Assembly (NCBI GenBank): GCA_040752195.1
Contig: JBFMFC010000015.1
Span: 1-64,000, forward strand
Source: DSNY01 sp040752195
GTDB taxonomy: Bacteria; Pseudomonadota; Gammaproteobacteria; Burkholderiales; Burkholderiaceae_F
Length of the DNA: 64,000 nucleotides
Direction of reading: 5' to 3'
Position 1 is the first letter of the stretch. Each line of letters starts with the position of its first letter. Both the position numbers and the translations under genes were made by a program. Shown here piece by piece: positions 27,918 to 35,351 of this stretch. Under the pieces are notes generated by a model. It saw only the letters and a list, made by a program, of their open reading frames with translations. It was not told where the DNA came from and made no database searches.

Positions 27918-28538
27918 TCAATGTTCGTTGTCGATCGCCGGCCGCGCCGATCCGAACAGGATGCGGTCGGTTGCGGCGATCGCCATCGCCGACAGCAGGA
28001 AGGCGATGTGAATTCCGGTCTGCGCGATCAGCGTCTTGTTGTCGTAGTTGGCGGCGTTGATGAAGGTCTTGAGCAGGTGGATCGAGCTGATTCCGATGAT
28101 CGCCGTTGCCAGCTTGACCTTCAAGACGCTGGCGTTGACGTGGGACAACCATTCCGGCTGGTCCGGGTGCCCTTCGAGGTTCATCCGCGACACGAAGGTC
28201 TCGTAACCGCCGACGATCACCATGATGAGCAGGTTCGAGATCATCACGACGTCGATCAGCCCGAGCACGACCAGCATGATCACGGTCTCGTTGAGCTTGG
28301 GCGGACCGTCGCCGGGGATCGCATAGCCGATCGCGCGAAAGATGTCGGCGGCCGATCCGGGGTCGCCCAGCGCGGCGCCGATCAGGTGGACGAGCTCCAC
28401 CCAGAAGTGATAGACGTAGACGCACTGTGCGAGGATCAGGCCGAGGTACAGGGGGAGCTGCAGCCAGCGGCTGGCGAAGATCAGACGGGGGACGGGCGAC
28501 AGCGGGCGCTCGTTGGCGCGCTCGATCCGGGACGGCAT
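27918..28538 (-). CDS. UPF0114 (YqhA-type) membrane protein
   Basis: A 206-residue inner-membrane protein of unknown function. After a short charged N terminus come four likely transmembrane segments: LYLGLILAQCVYVYHF, TVIMLVVLGLIDVVMISNLLIM, LATAIIGISSIHLLKTF and IHIAFLLSAMAIAATDRI. The block NLLIMVIVGGYETFVS is the family signature. The ATG at 28538 gives MPSRIERANE; the frame is open further upstream but the added residues are not family-like. It probably shares a transcript with the fumarase gene downstream. Its role is not known to me. Confidence 0.85.
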   Translation of the reverse strand: MPSRIERANERPLSPVPRLIFASRWLQLPLYLGLILAQCVYVYHFWVELVHLIGAALGDPGSAADIFRAIGYAIPGDGPPKLNETVIMLVVLGLIDVVMISNLLIMVIVGGYETFVSRMNLEGHPDQPEWLSHVNASVLKVKLATAIIGISSIHLLKTFINAANYDNKTLIAQTGIHIAFLLSAMAIAATDRILFGSARPAIDNEH

Positions 28539-28800
28539 GTTGTGGTGGGAGTGTCTCGGTGAAAACCCGCAGATTCTACTCAGCGCGCCCGTCTGTCCCG
28601 TCTCGTCCGGGCGACGCACTTGATTCGGCGGCGTTTGCCCGCACGTTGAACGCGCGTGCGGGCCACCGGTCCAAGGCCCTGATTTCACGCAGGCTTTCAA
28701 TGGGTCGGGCGATGTAGAACGGCGGACAAACGCGGGTAGTTTTATCGGGGCGTGTTCAGTAGACTGCGCGCCGCTTTCCTCTCAACTGTTCGGAGAACTT
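28539..28800. promoter_or_regulatory. Divergent region between UPF0114 gene and htpX
   Basis: These 262 bases must hold promoters for both directions. I see no heat-shock (sigma-32) consensus and no clear dyad. GGAG lies seven bases before the htpX ATG and acts as its ribosome binding site. Confidence 0.35.
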
Positions 28801-29676
28801 ATGAAACGTATCGCTCTGTTCGTCATGACGAACCTGGCGATCATCGTCGTCCTGGGTGTGGTCACCAGCCTGCTCGGCGTCAACCGGTACCTGACGGCGC
28901 AGGGGCTTGACCTGTCGATGCTGCTCGCCTTCGCGGCGGTGGTCGGCTTCACGGGTTCGATCTTTTCGCTGCTGATCAGCAAACCGATGGCCAAATGGAC
29001 CACCGGCGCGCGCACGATCGACCAGCCGGCCAACGCGATGGAGGCGTGGCTCGTCGACACCGTGCGCAGACACGCACAGAAAGCCGGCATCGGCATGCCC
29101 GAGGTCGCGATCTACGAGGGCGAGCCGAACGCGTTTGCCACCGGCGCGTTCAAGAACAGCGCGCTCGTCGCCGTCTCGTCCGGACTGCTGCAGTCGATGA
29201 GTCGCGAGGAGGTCGAGGCGGTGCTCGGCCACGAGATCGCGCACATCGCCAACGGCGACATGGTGACGATGACGCTGATCCAGGGCGTGATGAACACGTT
29301 CGTCGTGTTCCTGTCGCGCGTGATCGGCTACGTCGTCGACCGCATCGTGCTGCGCAACCAGGACGATGCGCCGGGCATCGGCTACTACGTGACGACGATC
29401 GTGCTCGACATCGCGCTCGGCTTCCTCGCCGCGATCATCGTCGCCTGGTTCTCGCGGCAGCGCGAGTTCCGAGCCGACGCCGGCGCGGCCCAACTGATGG
29501 GCAGCCCACGGCCGATGATCAACGCGCTCGCGCGGCTGGGCGGCCTGGAGCCGGGCGAGCTGCCTCAGCAGATCAAGACGATGGGCATTAACGCGCGTCC
29601 GAGCGGGCTGCTCGCGCTGTTCTCCAGCCATCCGCCGATCGAGGATCGGATCCGCGCACTGCAAGCGGCCGGCTGA
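28801..29676 (+). CDS. htpX: Membrane zinc protease HtpX
   Basis: HtpX is an M48 peptidase that degrades misfolded inner-membrane proteins, partly overlapping FtsH. The 291-residue protein has two N-terminal membrane segments (about 5-25 and 38-58), the zinc motif HEIAH (His144, Glu145, His148), two more hydrophobic segments (VVFLSRVIGYVV and LDIALGFLAAIIVAWF), and the third ligand region RQREFRADAGAA. SSHPPIEDRIRAL closes the domain. The length is normal. A terminator follows directly. Confidence 0.96.
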   Translation: MKRIALFVMTNLAIIVVLGVVTSLLGVNRYLTAQGLDLSMLLAFAAVVGFTGSIFSLLISKPMAKWTTGARTIDQPANAMEAWLVDTVRRHAQKAGIGMPEVAIYEGEPNAFATGAFKNSALVAVSSGLLQSMSREEVEAVLGHEIAHIANGDMVTMTLIQGVMNTFVVFLSRVIGYVVDRIVLRNQDDAPGIGYYVTTIVLDIALGFLAAIIVAWFSRQREFRADAGAAQLMGSPRPMINALARLGGLEPGELPQQIKTMGINARPSGLLALFSSHPPIEDRIRALQAAG

Positions 29677-29700
29677 CCGGCACGTGACCGTACGACGCGA

Positions 29701-29726
29701 AGGCCGGGCAAGCGCCCGGCCTTTTT
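29701..29726 (+). terminator. Rho-independent terminator of htpX
   Basis: An 8-9 bp stem (A)GGCCGGGC / GCCCGGCC(T) with an AAGC loop runs into TTTTTCTT, 24 bases after the htpX stop. Confidence 0.92.
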
Positions 29727-29750
29727 CTTGGGCGCCGCGCGAACGCGCGG

Positions 29751-31154
29751 TCACGCCAAAGGGCGCGTCGCGACGTGTTCGCGCTCGCGGCACCGCGCGA
29801 CATACGCGGCGAGCCAGGTCATCGCGAACCCCGCGAGCACGAGCCCGGCGGCGGCAGCGGCCCAGAAGCTGAAGGCGCCGCCGTACGGCCAGCCCGCCGG
29901 CGGGTGGTAGGCGAGCCAGTACCCGCCGACGAGCCCGACACCCCAGAGTGCGACGCTGTGGATCAGCATCGGCGCAGCCGCGACCTTGTAGCCACGCAAA
30001 ATGAAGCCGGCTACACCCTGCATCGCGTCGAAGAAGTGGAACACCACCCCGGTGGCCAGCAGGCTCAAGGCCACCGCAGCGACCTGCGGGTCGCGCGTGA
30101 ACGCCGCGACGATCGGTTCGCGCAGCAGATACACCGCGCTGCACACGGCGAGCGCCGTGGCCATCGCCACACGCCAGCCGCGCCGCGCGGCGCGTCGTGC
30201 CGCCGCGGGCATCCCCGCGCCCAGCGCCTGCGCCACCTGCACGCTGGCAGCGATGCCCCAGGCGAGCGGCATCATGAACAGCACCGCGACCAGATTAGCG
30301 ACGATCTGGTGCCCGGCGACGGTCACCGCGCCCAGCCGCGCCAGCAGCAGCGCGATGAAGGTGAGCGAAGTTACCTCGATCAGGATCGTGCCGCCGCTCG
30401 GCACGCCGAGCTTCAGCAGTTCGCGCTGCCGTTCCCAGATCGGGCCGCGCGGACGCCGCAGTGCCGATCGGAAGCGCGCGTAAAAAGGATCGATCCGGTA
30501 GACGAGCAGATTGGCGATCAGGATCCCCCACAACAGCACCGCGGTCGCCACGCCGCAACCCGCGCCGCCGAGCGCGGGCACGGGGCCGGCGCCGTACATG
30601 AACGCGAAGTTCAGCGGCACCTTGGCGCCAAGCGCGGCGACGTTGATCGCCATCGTCACCTTCGGCCGCGAAACCGCCGCGTTCAGCGCGATGTAGGCGC
30701 GGGCGGCGAGCGACGCCGGCAGCCCCGTGGCGACGGCCCACAGGTAGATGGCAGCGATGCGTGCGACCGCCGGATCCGCGCCGGTCAACTCCAGCCACGG
30801 CGCGTTGAACACCAGCAGCGGCACACCGATCAGCGAAAGGAACAGCGCGAGCCAGAGCGCCTGACCGAGGTCCGCGCCGATGTCCTCGTAGCGGCCCGCG
30901 CCGTAGTGGTGGCCCGCGATCGGCGTCAGCGCGTGCAGCACGCCCATGAAGCCCACGAACACGCTCGCGTAGATGCTGCCACCGAGCGCGACCGCGGCGA
31001 GATCGTTCGCCGACAGCCGACCCGCCATCACGGTGTCGATCACGGACAGTCCCATGACCGCGATCTGCGCGACGAAGATCGGCCACGCGAGCTGCAGCAG
31101 CTCGAGGCCGCTGGCGCGCGACGGCGGCAAGGTGTCGGGCGTGCCGGATGACAT
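29751..31154 (-). CDS. MATE-family multidrug/sodium antiporter
   Basis: A 467-residue exporter with about 12 transmembrane helices in two related halves. MAGRLSANDLAAVALGGS near helix 1-2 and AGHQIVANLVAVLFMMPLAWG in the second half are typical MATE blocks, as is the loop GAGRYEDIG. Members use sodium or proton gradients to expel cationic drugs and metabolites. The start at 31154 fits the family length. It lies 36 bases downstream of the glycosyltransferase gene on the same strand. NorM, MdtK and DinF subgroups cannot be told apart with confidence. Confidence 0.9.
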   Translation of the reverse strand: MSSGTPDTLPPSRASGLELLQLAWPIFVAQIAVMGLSVIDTVMAGRLSANDLAAVALGGSIYASVFVGFMGVLHALTPIAGHHYGAGRYEDIGADLGQALWLALFLSLIGVPLLVFNAPWLELTGADPAVARIAAIYLWAVATGLPASLAARAYIALNAAVSRPKVTMAINVAALGAKVPLNFAFMYGAGPVPALGGAGCGVATAVLLWGILIANLLVYRIDPFYARFRSALRRPRGPIWERQRELLKLGVPSGGTILIEVTSLTFIALLLARLGAVTVAGHQIVANLVAVLFMMPLAWGIAASVQVAQALGAGMPAAARRAARRGWRVAMATALAVCSAVYLLREPIVAAFTRDPQVAAVALSLLATGVVFHFFDAMQGVAGFILRGYKVAAAPMLIHSVALWGVGLVGGYWLAYHPPAGWPYGGAFSFWAAAAAGLVLAGFAMTWLAAYVARCREREHVATRPLA

Positions 31155-31190
31155 CGTGAGGGTCGAGCCGCCCGCCGCGATCGGCGCGCC

Positions 31191-32936
31191 TCAGCCCTGC
31201 CTGCGGCGGTACAGCCGCAGGACCTCGTCCGGACGCGCCGGCCAGCGGCCCTCCCACACGAGTTGCCAGTCGCCGCTTGGTGGATCGTTGTCGAGTTCGG
31301 AACGCAGCCAGTCGCGCTGCAGCGCCAGCGGGCATTGCACGCCGGCCGATTCGGGCGCGAAGGCAATACCACCGTGGAAGGCGACGGCGGTCCGATGCGC
31401 CGGCGTGAGCCGATACGCTTCGACACACTGGCGCGGATCCGCGACCTGCGCGATGCGCAGCGCCAGCTCGCGCGCGATCGGCGCAAACGAGCGGCTGTAG
31501 TCGACCGCCGGCTGGAACAGCGCGATCAGCACCACCCACAGCATCGTCACGCCGCCGCCGGCCAGCGCGGGCCCGCGCCACAGCATGGGCGGTCGGCGCA
31601 GCACGCGCCAGCCGGCGAACAGGATCCACGCGATGGTCGCGGCCGCGGCCAGCGCGACGGCAAGCCAGGAGACCGGCGCGACGAAGCCCGGCACCAGCCG
31701 CTCGATCGAAGCCGCCATCTTCGGGGGGCTTCCGGTCACCATCGCGACGTAGTAGCCCCACAACGCGAACGCGAAGAACGAAAAGATGACGATCGAAAAC
31801 CAGTCGATCACGTTCTCCGCCGTGCGCCGCAGCGTGGTCGCGCCGAAAGCGGCGAGCACGACGAGCGGCGCGGCGAGCAACGACAGGTAGGTGCGGCTCG
31901 TCTGTTCGCCGAGCAGCAGCGTGAGCAGCATCGCGGCGGCGCCGAGCGCCGGAACGATCACGTGCGGACTGCGCAGGCTGTGCCGCCACGCGTACAGCGT
32001 CCACGCCGCGAGCGGCCACAGCGGCCACATCGCCCAGGCGAGGTTGCGCACGGCCCACCACAGCTCGCCGGCGCCGGGCCATCCGACCGAGCGCCACGCC
32101 CACGCGCGCCAGTCGGCGAAGTACGCGCCGCGCAGGTCGGCCGGCAGCGCCAGCGCCGCGAGCGGCCACAGGCTGAAGACCATCGCTGCGCTCGCCGCGA
32201 GCCGGACGAGCGCAGACCTGCGAACGGGGTCGCGCTGAACGACCCACAGCGCCGCACCGAGCGCGACCAGCAGCAGCACGGCAGGCAGCGGGCCACGGGC
32301 GAGCGCCAGTGCGCCGATCGCCGCGCCCGACAGCGTCGCGCCGGCACCGGGCCGGTCGAGCGCCCACGCCAGCCCATACAGCGCCATGGCGATCAACGCG
32401 ACTGCGGCCGCCTCGACCGTGGTTTCGTGCATCCTGAGCACGATGCCGAGCGTGCCGATGAACAGCAGCACCGCGACGTCGCCCAACATGCGCGCGTAGT
32501 CGCGCGCGGTGGCTTCGCCGCCGAAGACGAACGCGACCGGCTGCGCTTCGTCGCGCCGCGCCAGCCGATAGGTCGCGTACCACAGCGCGGCCGTGGCCAG
32601 CGCGAACCAGGCCACGCAGGCGAGCCGCGCGGCGAGCGCGTCGCCCAGCACGCCGCCGAAGGCGCGGATCGCGGCCGCGCCGACCCAGAACGCGAGCGGG
32701 CCCTCTTCGGCGAGCGGCAGGCCGGCCGTGTTCGGCAGCAGCCAGTCGGCCGCGGTGCCGTGCGCCATCGTCCACATCACGCCGAAGCCCGCCAGGTCGT
32801 CCGAGTACCACGGATCGCGGCCGATCAGCCCGGCCGCAATGTAGGCGGCGAGCAACCCGAACAGCGCCCAGCGGGGGAAAGCCGCTGCGGCGGCCGCCGA
32901 AACACGCGCGGGCGAGGGTCGGGCGTTGAAGCTCAT
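31191..32936 (-). CDS. ArnT-like membrane glycosyltransferase
   Basis: A 581-residue integral membrane protein with about 11-13 hydrophobic segments. The first loop contains GRDPWYSDDLAGFGVMW, with the acidic pair expected in GT-C enzymes that use lipid-linked sugar donors. EEGPLAFWVGA and TSRTYLSLLAAPLVVLAAF follow. The C-terminal part is a soluble periplasmic domain of about 100 residues with two Cys. PMT/ArnT relatives modify lipid A or proteins. Donor and acceptor are unknown here. It is separated from rpmE2 by a terminator and probably transcribed with the MATE gene. Confidence 0.75.
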   Translation of the reverse strand: MSFNARPSPARVSAAAAAAFPRWALFGLLAAYIAAGLIGRDPWYSDDLAGFGVMWTMAHGTAADWLLPNTAGLPLAEEGPLAFWVGAAAIRAFGGVLGDALAARLACVAWFALATAALWYATYRLARRDEAQPVAFVFGGEATARDYARMLGDVAVLLFIGTLGIVLRMHETTVEAAAVALIAMALYGLAWALDRPGAGATLSGAAIGALALARGPLPAVLLLVALGAALWVVQRDPVRRSALVRLAASAAMVFSLWPLAALALPADLRGAYFADWRAWAWRSVGWPGAGELWWAVRNLAWAMWPLWPLAAWTLYAWRHSLRSPHVIVPALGAAAMLLTLLLGEQTSRTYLSLLAAPLVVLAAFGATTLRRTAENVIDWFSIVIFSFFAFALWGYYVAMVTGSPPKMAASIERLVPGFVAPVSWLAVALAAAATIAWILFAGWRVLRRPPMLWRGPALAGGGVTMLWVVLIALFQPAVDYSRSFAPIARELALRIAQVADPRQCVEAYRLTPAHRTAVAFHGGIAFAPESAGVQCPLALQRDWLRSELDNDPPSGDWQLVWEGRWPARPDEVLRLYRRRQG

Positions 32937-32976
32937 GGAGCGTGGATCGATCGGGGCGGAGCGTACGCCGAAAACG

Positions 32977-33000
32977 AAAAAAGGCAGCCGTAGCTGCCTT
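32977..33000 (-). terminator. Rho-independent terminator of rpmE2
   Basis: On the minus strand AAGGCAGC / GCTGCCTT form an 8-bp stem with loop TACG, running into a T tract. It lies 18 bases after the rpmE2 stop. Confidence 0.88.
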
Positions 33001-33018
33001 CTTCGTGCCGTCGCGCGA

Positions 33019-33318
33019 CTACTTGCGGCGCGACTTCGCCGCGGTGGCCTGCGCGGCGGCGGCGTTGACCTGCTCGGTCTTGGCGGCGAACTTCTGGCGG
33101 AATTTCTCGACGCGGCCCGTCTCGACGATGCGCGTCTGCGCGCCGGTATAAAACGGGTGCGATTCGGACGACGTGTCGAGCTTGAACAGCGGATACGTCT
33201 TGCCGTTGAACTCGATCGTCTCTTTGGTCTGCACCGTCGAGCGCGTGATGAATTTGAAGTCGTTCTGCATGTCCTGGAAGACGACTTCCCGGTATTCGGG
33301 ATGGATGCCTGGCTTCAT
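33019..33318 (-). CDS. rpmE2: 50S ribosomal protein L31, type B
   Basis: A 99-residue ribosomal protein. It starts MKPGIHPEYREVVFQD and has TYPLFKLDTSSESHPFYTG, the type B signature. The zinc cysteines of type A L31 are absent, so it does not depend on zinc; such forms replace type A under zinc limitation in some bacteria, but in betaproteobacteria they are often the only copy. An Ala/Lys-rich C-terminal tail extends the family core. GAGGA precedes the ATG by seven bases. It follows rho on the same strand. Confidence 0.95.
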   Translation of the reverse strand: MKPGIHPEYREVVFQDMQNDFKFITRSTVQTKETIEFNGKTYPLFKLDTSSESHPFYTGAQTRIVETGRVEKFRQKFAAKTEQVNAAAAQATAAKSRRK

Positions 33319-33454
33319 CGGGGTCCTCGTTTCTTCGGCCGCCAGCCCGTCCGACGACGTCGCCGGGCCACGTACCGGGGCGGAAAGGCCGCGGATTATC
33401 CGGGATTTGACCGGGCGGAGCAAACACCGCCCGCGTCGCGCGCGGCGCGGGGAC

Positions 33455-34717
33455 TCAGCCGCCCCGCCGCATCATCTCGAAGAACTCCGCGTTGTTCTTC
33501 GTCTGCCGCATCTTGTCGAGCAGGAATTCCATCGCCTCGATCTCGTCCATGCCGTACAGCAGCTTCCGCAGGATCCACACCTTCTGCAGGATCTCGGGCT
33601 TGAGCAGCAGCTCTTCCTTGCGCGTGCCCGAGCGGTTGACGTTGATCGCGGGATAGACGCGTTTTTCGGCGAGCCGGCGCTCGAGGTGGATCTCCATGTT
33701 GCCGGTGCCCTTGAATTCCTCGTAGATCACGTCGTCCATGCGCGAGCCGGTGTCGATCAGCGCCGTGGCGATGATCGTCAGCGATCCGCCTTCCTCGATG
33801 TTGCGCGCGGCCCCGAAGAAGCGCTTCGGCCGCTGCAATGCGTTGGCGTCGACGCCGCCCGTGAGCACCTTGCCGGAGGCCGGCACGACCGTGTTGTACG
33901 CACGTGCCAGCCGCGTGATCGAGTCGAGCAGGATCACGACGTCCTTCTTGCTCTCGGCCAGCCGCTTGGCCTTCTCGATCACCATCTCGGCGACCTGAAC
34001 GTGGCGGACGGCGGGCTCGTCGAAGGTCGACGCGACCACTTCGCCGCGCACCGTTCGCTGCATTTCGGTCACTTCCTCGGGACGCTCGTCGATCAGCAGC
34101 ACGATCAGCACGATGTCCGGATAGTTGGCCGCGATCGCGTGCGCGATGTGCTGCATCAGCACGGTCTTGCCGCTCTTCGGGCTCGCGACCAGCAGTCCGC
34201 GCTGCCCCTTGCCGATCGGCGCGATGATGTCGATCAGGCGCCCGGTGATGTTCTCCTCCGCCTTGATGTCGCGCTCGAGCTTCAGCGGTTCGTTCGGGAA
34301 CAGCGGTGTCAGGTTCTCGAACAGGATCCGGTGCTTGAGCTGTTCGGGCGGGACGCCGTTGACCTTGTCGACCTTGACCAGCGCGAAATAGCGCTCGCCG
34401 TCCTTCGGTGTGCGCACCTCGCCTTCGATCGAGTCGCCCGTGTGCAGGTTGAAGCGGCGAATCTGCGACGGCGAGATGTAGATGTCGTCGGTCGACGCCA
34501 GGTACGACGTCTCGGGCGAGCGCAGGAAGCCGAAACCGTCGGGAAGCACCTCGAGCGTGCCGTCGCCGAAGATCTGTTCGCCGGCTTTCGCTCGCTTCTT
34601 CAGGATGGCGAACATCAGCTCCTGCTTGCGCAGGCGGTTGGCGTTTTCGATCTCGAGCCCCTGCGCCATTTCGAGCAGTTGCGAGACGTGCAGTGCTTTG
34701 AGTTCGGACAGTTGCAT
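33455..34717 (-). CDS. rho: Transcription termination factor Rho
   Basis: Rho is a hexameric RNA helicase that ends transcription. The 420-residue protein has the N-terminal helical domain, the cold-shock-like primary RNA site (GFGFLRSPETSY, DDIYISPSQIRRF), the P-loop VASPKSGKTVL, Walker B VVILLDSITRLARAYN, the Q-loop SGKVLTGGVD and the R-loop region TGNMEIHLERRLAEKR. The length is close to E. coli (419). trxA lies upstream, as in E. coli, and a hairpin sits between the two. Rho commonly autoregulates in its own leader. Confidence 0.98.
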   Translation of the reverse strand: MQLSELKALHVSQLLEMAQGLEIENANRLRKQELMFAILKKRAKAGEQIFGDGTLEVLPDGFGFLRSPETSYLASTDDIYISPSQIRRFNLHTGDSIEGEVRTPKDGERYFALVKVDKVNGVPPEQLKHRILFENLTPLFPNEPLKLERDIKAEENITGRLIDIIAPIGKGQRGLLVASPKSGKTVLMQHIAHAIAANYPDIVLIVLLIDERPEEVTEMQRTVRGEVVASTFDEPAVRHVQVAEMVIEKAKRLAESKKDVVILLDSITRLARAYNTVVPASGKVLTGGVDANALQRPKRFFGAARNIEEGGSLTIIATALIDTGSRMDDVIYEEFKGTGNMEIHLERRLAEKRVYPAINVNRSGTRKEELLLKPEILQKVWILRKLLYGMDEIEAMEFLLDKMRQTKNNAEFFEMMRRGG

Positions 34718-34782
34718 GGTGTCGGCGGGAAGTTGTTGGGGCGCCTTTGAGACCTGCGGAGCGCCCGCGGGGAGGAAGCTGT

Positions 34783-34803
34783 CGTCGGGCCGCAGGCCCG
34801 ACG
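34783..34803 (-). promoter_or_regulatory. Perfect hairpin between trxA and rho
   Basis: CGTCGGGCC / GGCCCGACG form a 9-bp perfect stem with a three-base loop, starting 12 bases after the trxA stop. No T tract follows, so it is not a standard intrinsic terminator. It may protect the trxA 3' end or be part of rho leader control. Confidence 0.45.
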
Positions 34804-34814
34804 GGCTCGGAACG

Positions 34815-35138
34815 CTAGATGTTGCTGTCGATGAACGCGGTCAGTTGCGACTTCGAAAGCGCGCCGACCTTGGTGCCGACCACGGCGCCGTTCTTGAACA
34901 GCATCAGCGTCGGAATTCCGCGGATGCCGTACTTGGCGGGTGTGGCCTGATTCTCGTCGACGTTGAGCTTCGCCACCGTCAGCCGCCCCTGGTAGTCGCG
35001 CGAGACTTCGTCGAGGATGGGGGCGATCATGCGGCACGGGCCGCACCACTCGGCCCAGTAGTCGACCAGCACCGGCCGGTCGGACTTCAGAACGTCGGTC
35101 TCGAAGCTGGCGTCGCTCGTGTACTTGATCTCGCTCAT
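34815..35138 (-). CDS. trxA: Thioredoxin 1
   Basis: Thioredoxin reduces protein disulfides with electrons from thioredoxin reductase. The 107-residue protein has the WCGPC active site (Cys32, Cys35), Asp26 in VLVDYWAEW, the cis-proline in GIRGIPTLMLF, and the usual length. The ATG at 35138 is preceded by AAGGA. It is upstream of rho, as in many proteobacteria, and divergent from the addB-like gene. Confidence 0.98.
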   Translation of the reverse strand: MSEIKYTSDASFETDVLKSDRPVLVDYWAEWCGPCRMIAPILDEVSRDYQGRLTVAKLNVDENQATPAKYGIRGIPTLMLFKNGAVVGTKVGALSKSQLTAFIDSNI

Positions 35139-35351
35139 GTTGGTCCTTCGATCTGAGGCCGGGCCCGACGGTGGCGCAAGCGCAGGGTCCGGCCGGAGGT
35201 GGTGCGAAACAATGGAATGCAAGGGGGAGAGCGGGCCGCCAGGATGCGCTCGATCAGACCACGCGGCCGGCCTATGGCGCGCAATGGTAGCACTTTGTGC
35301 CGGAAACGGAAGCGCGGCGGCGTTGCTCGATGGCCTTTCTAGAATGGGCGC

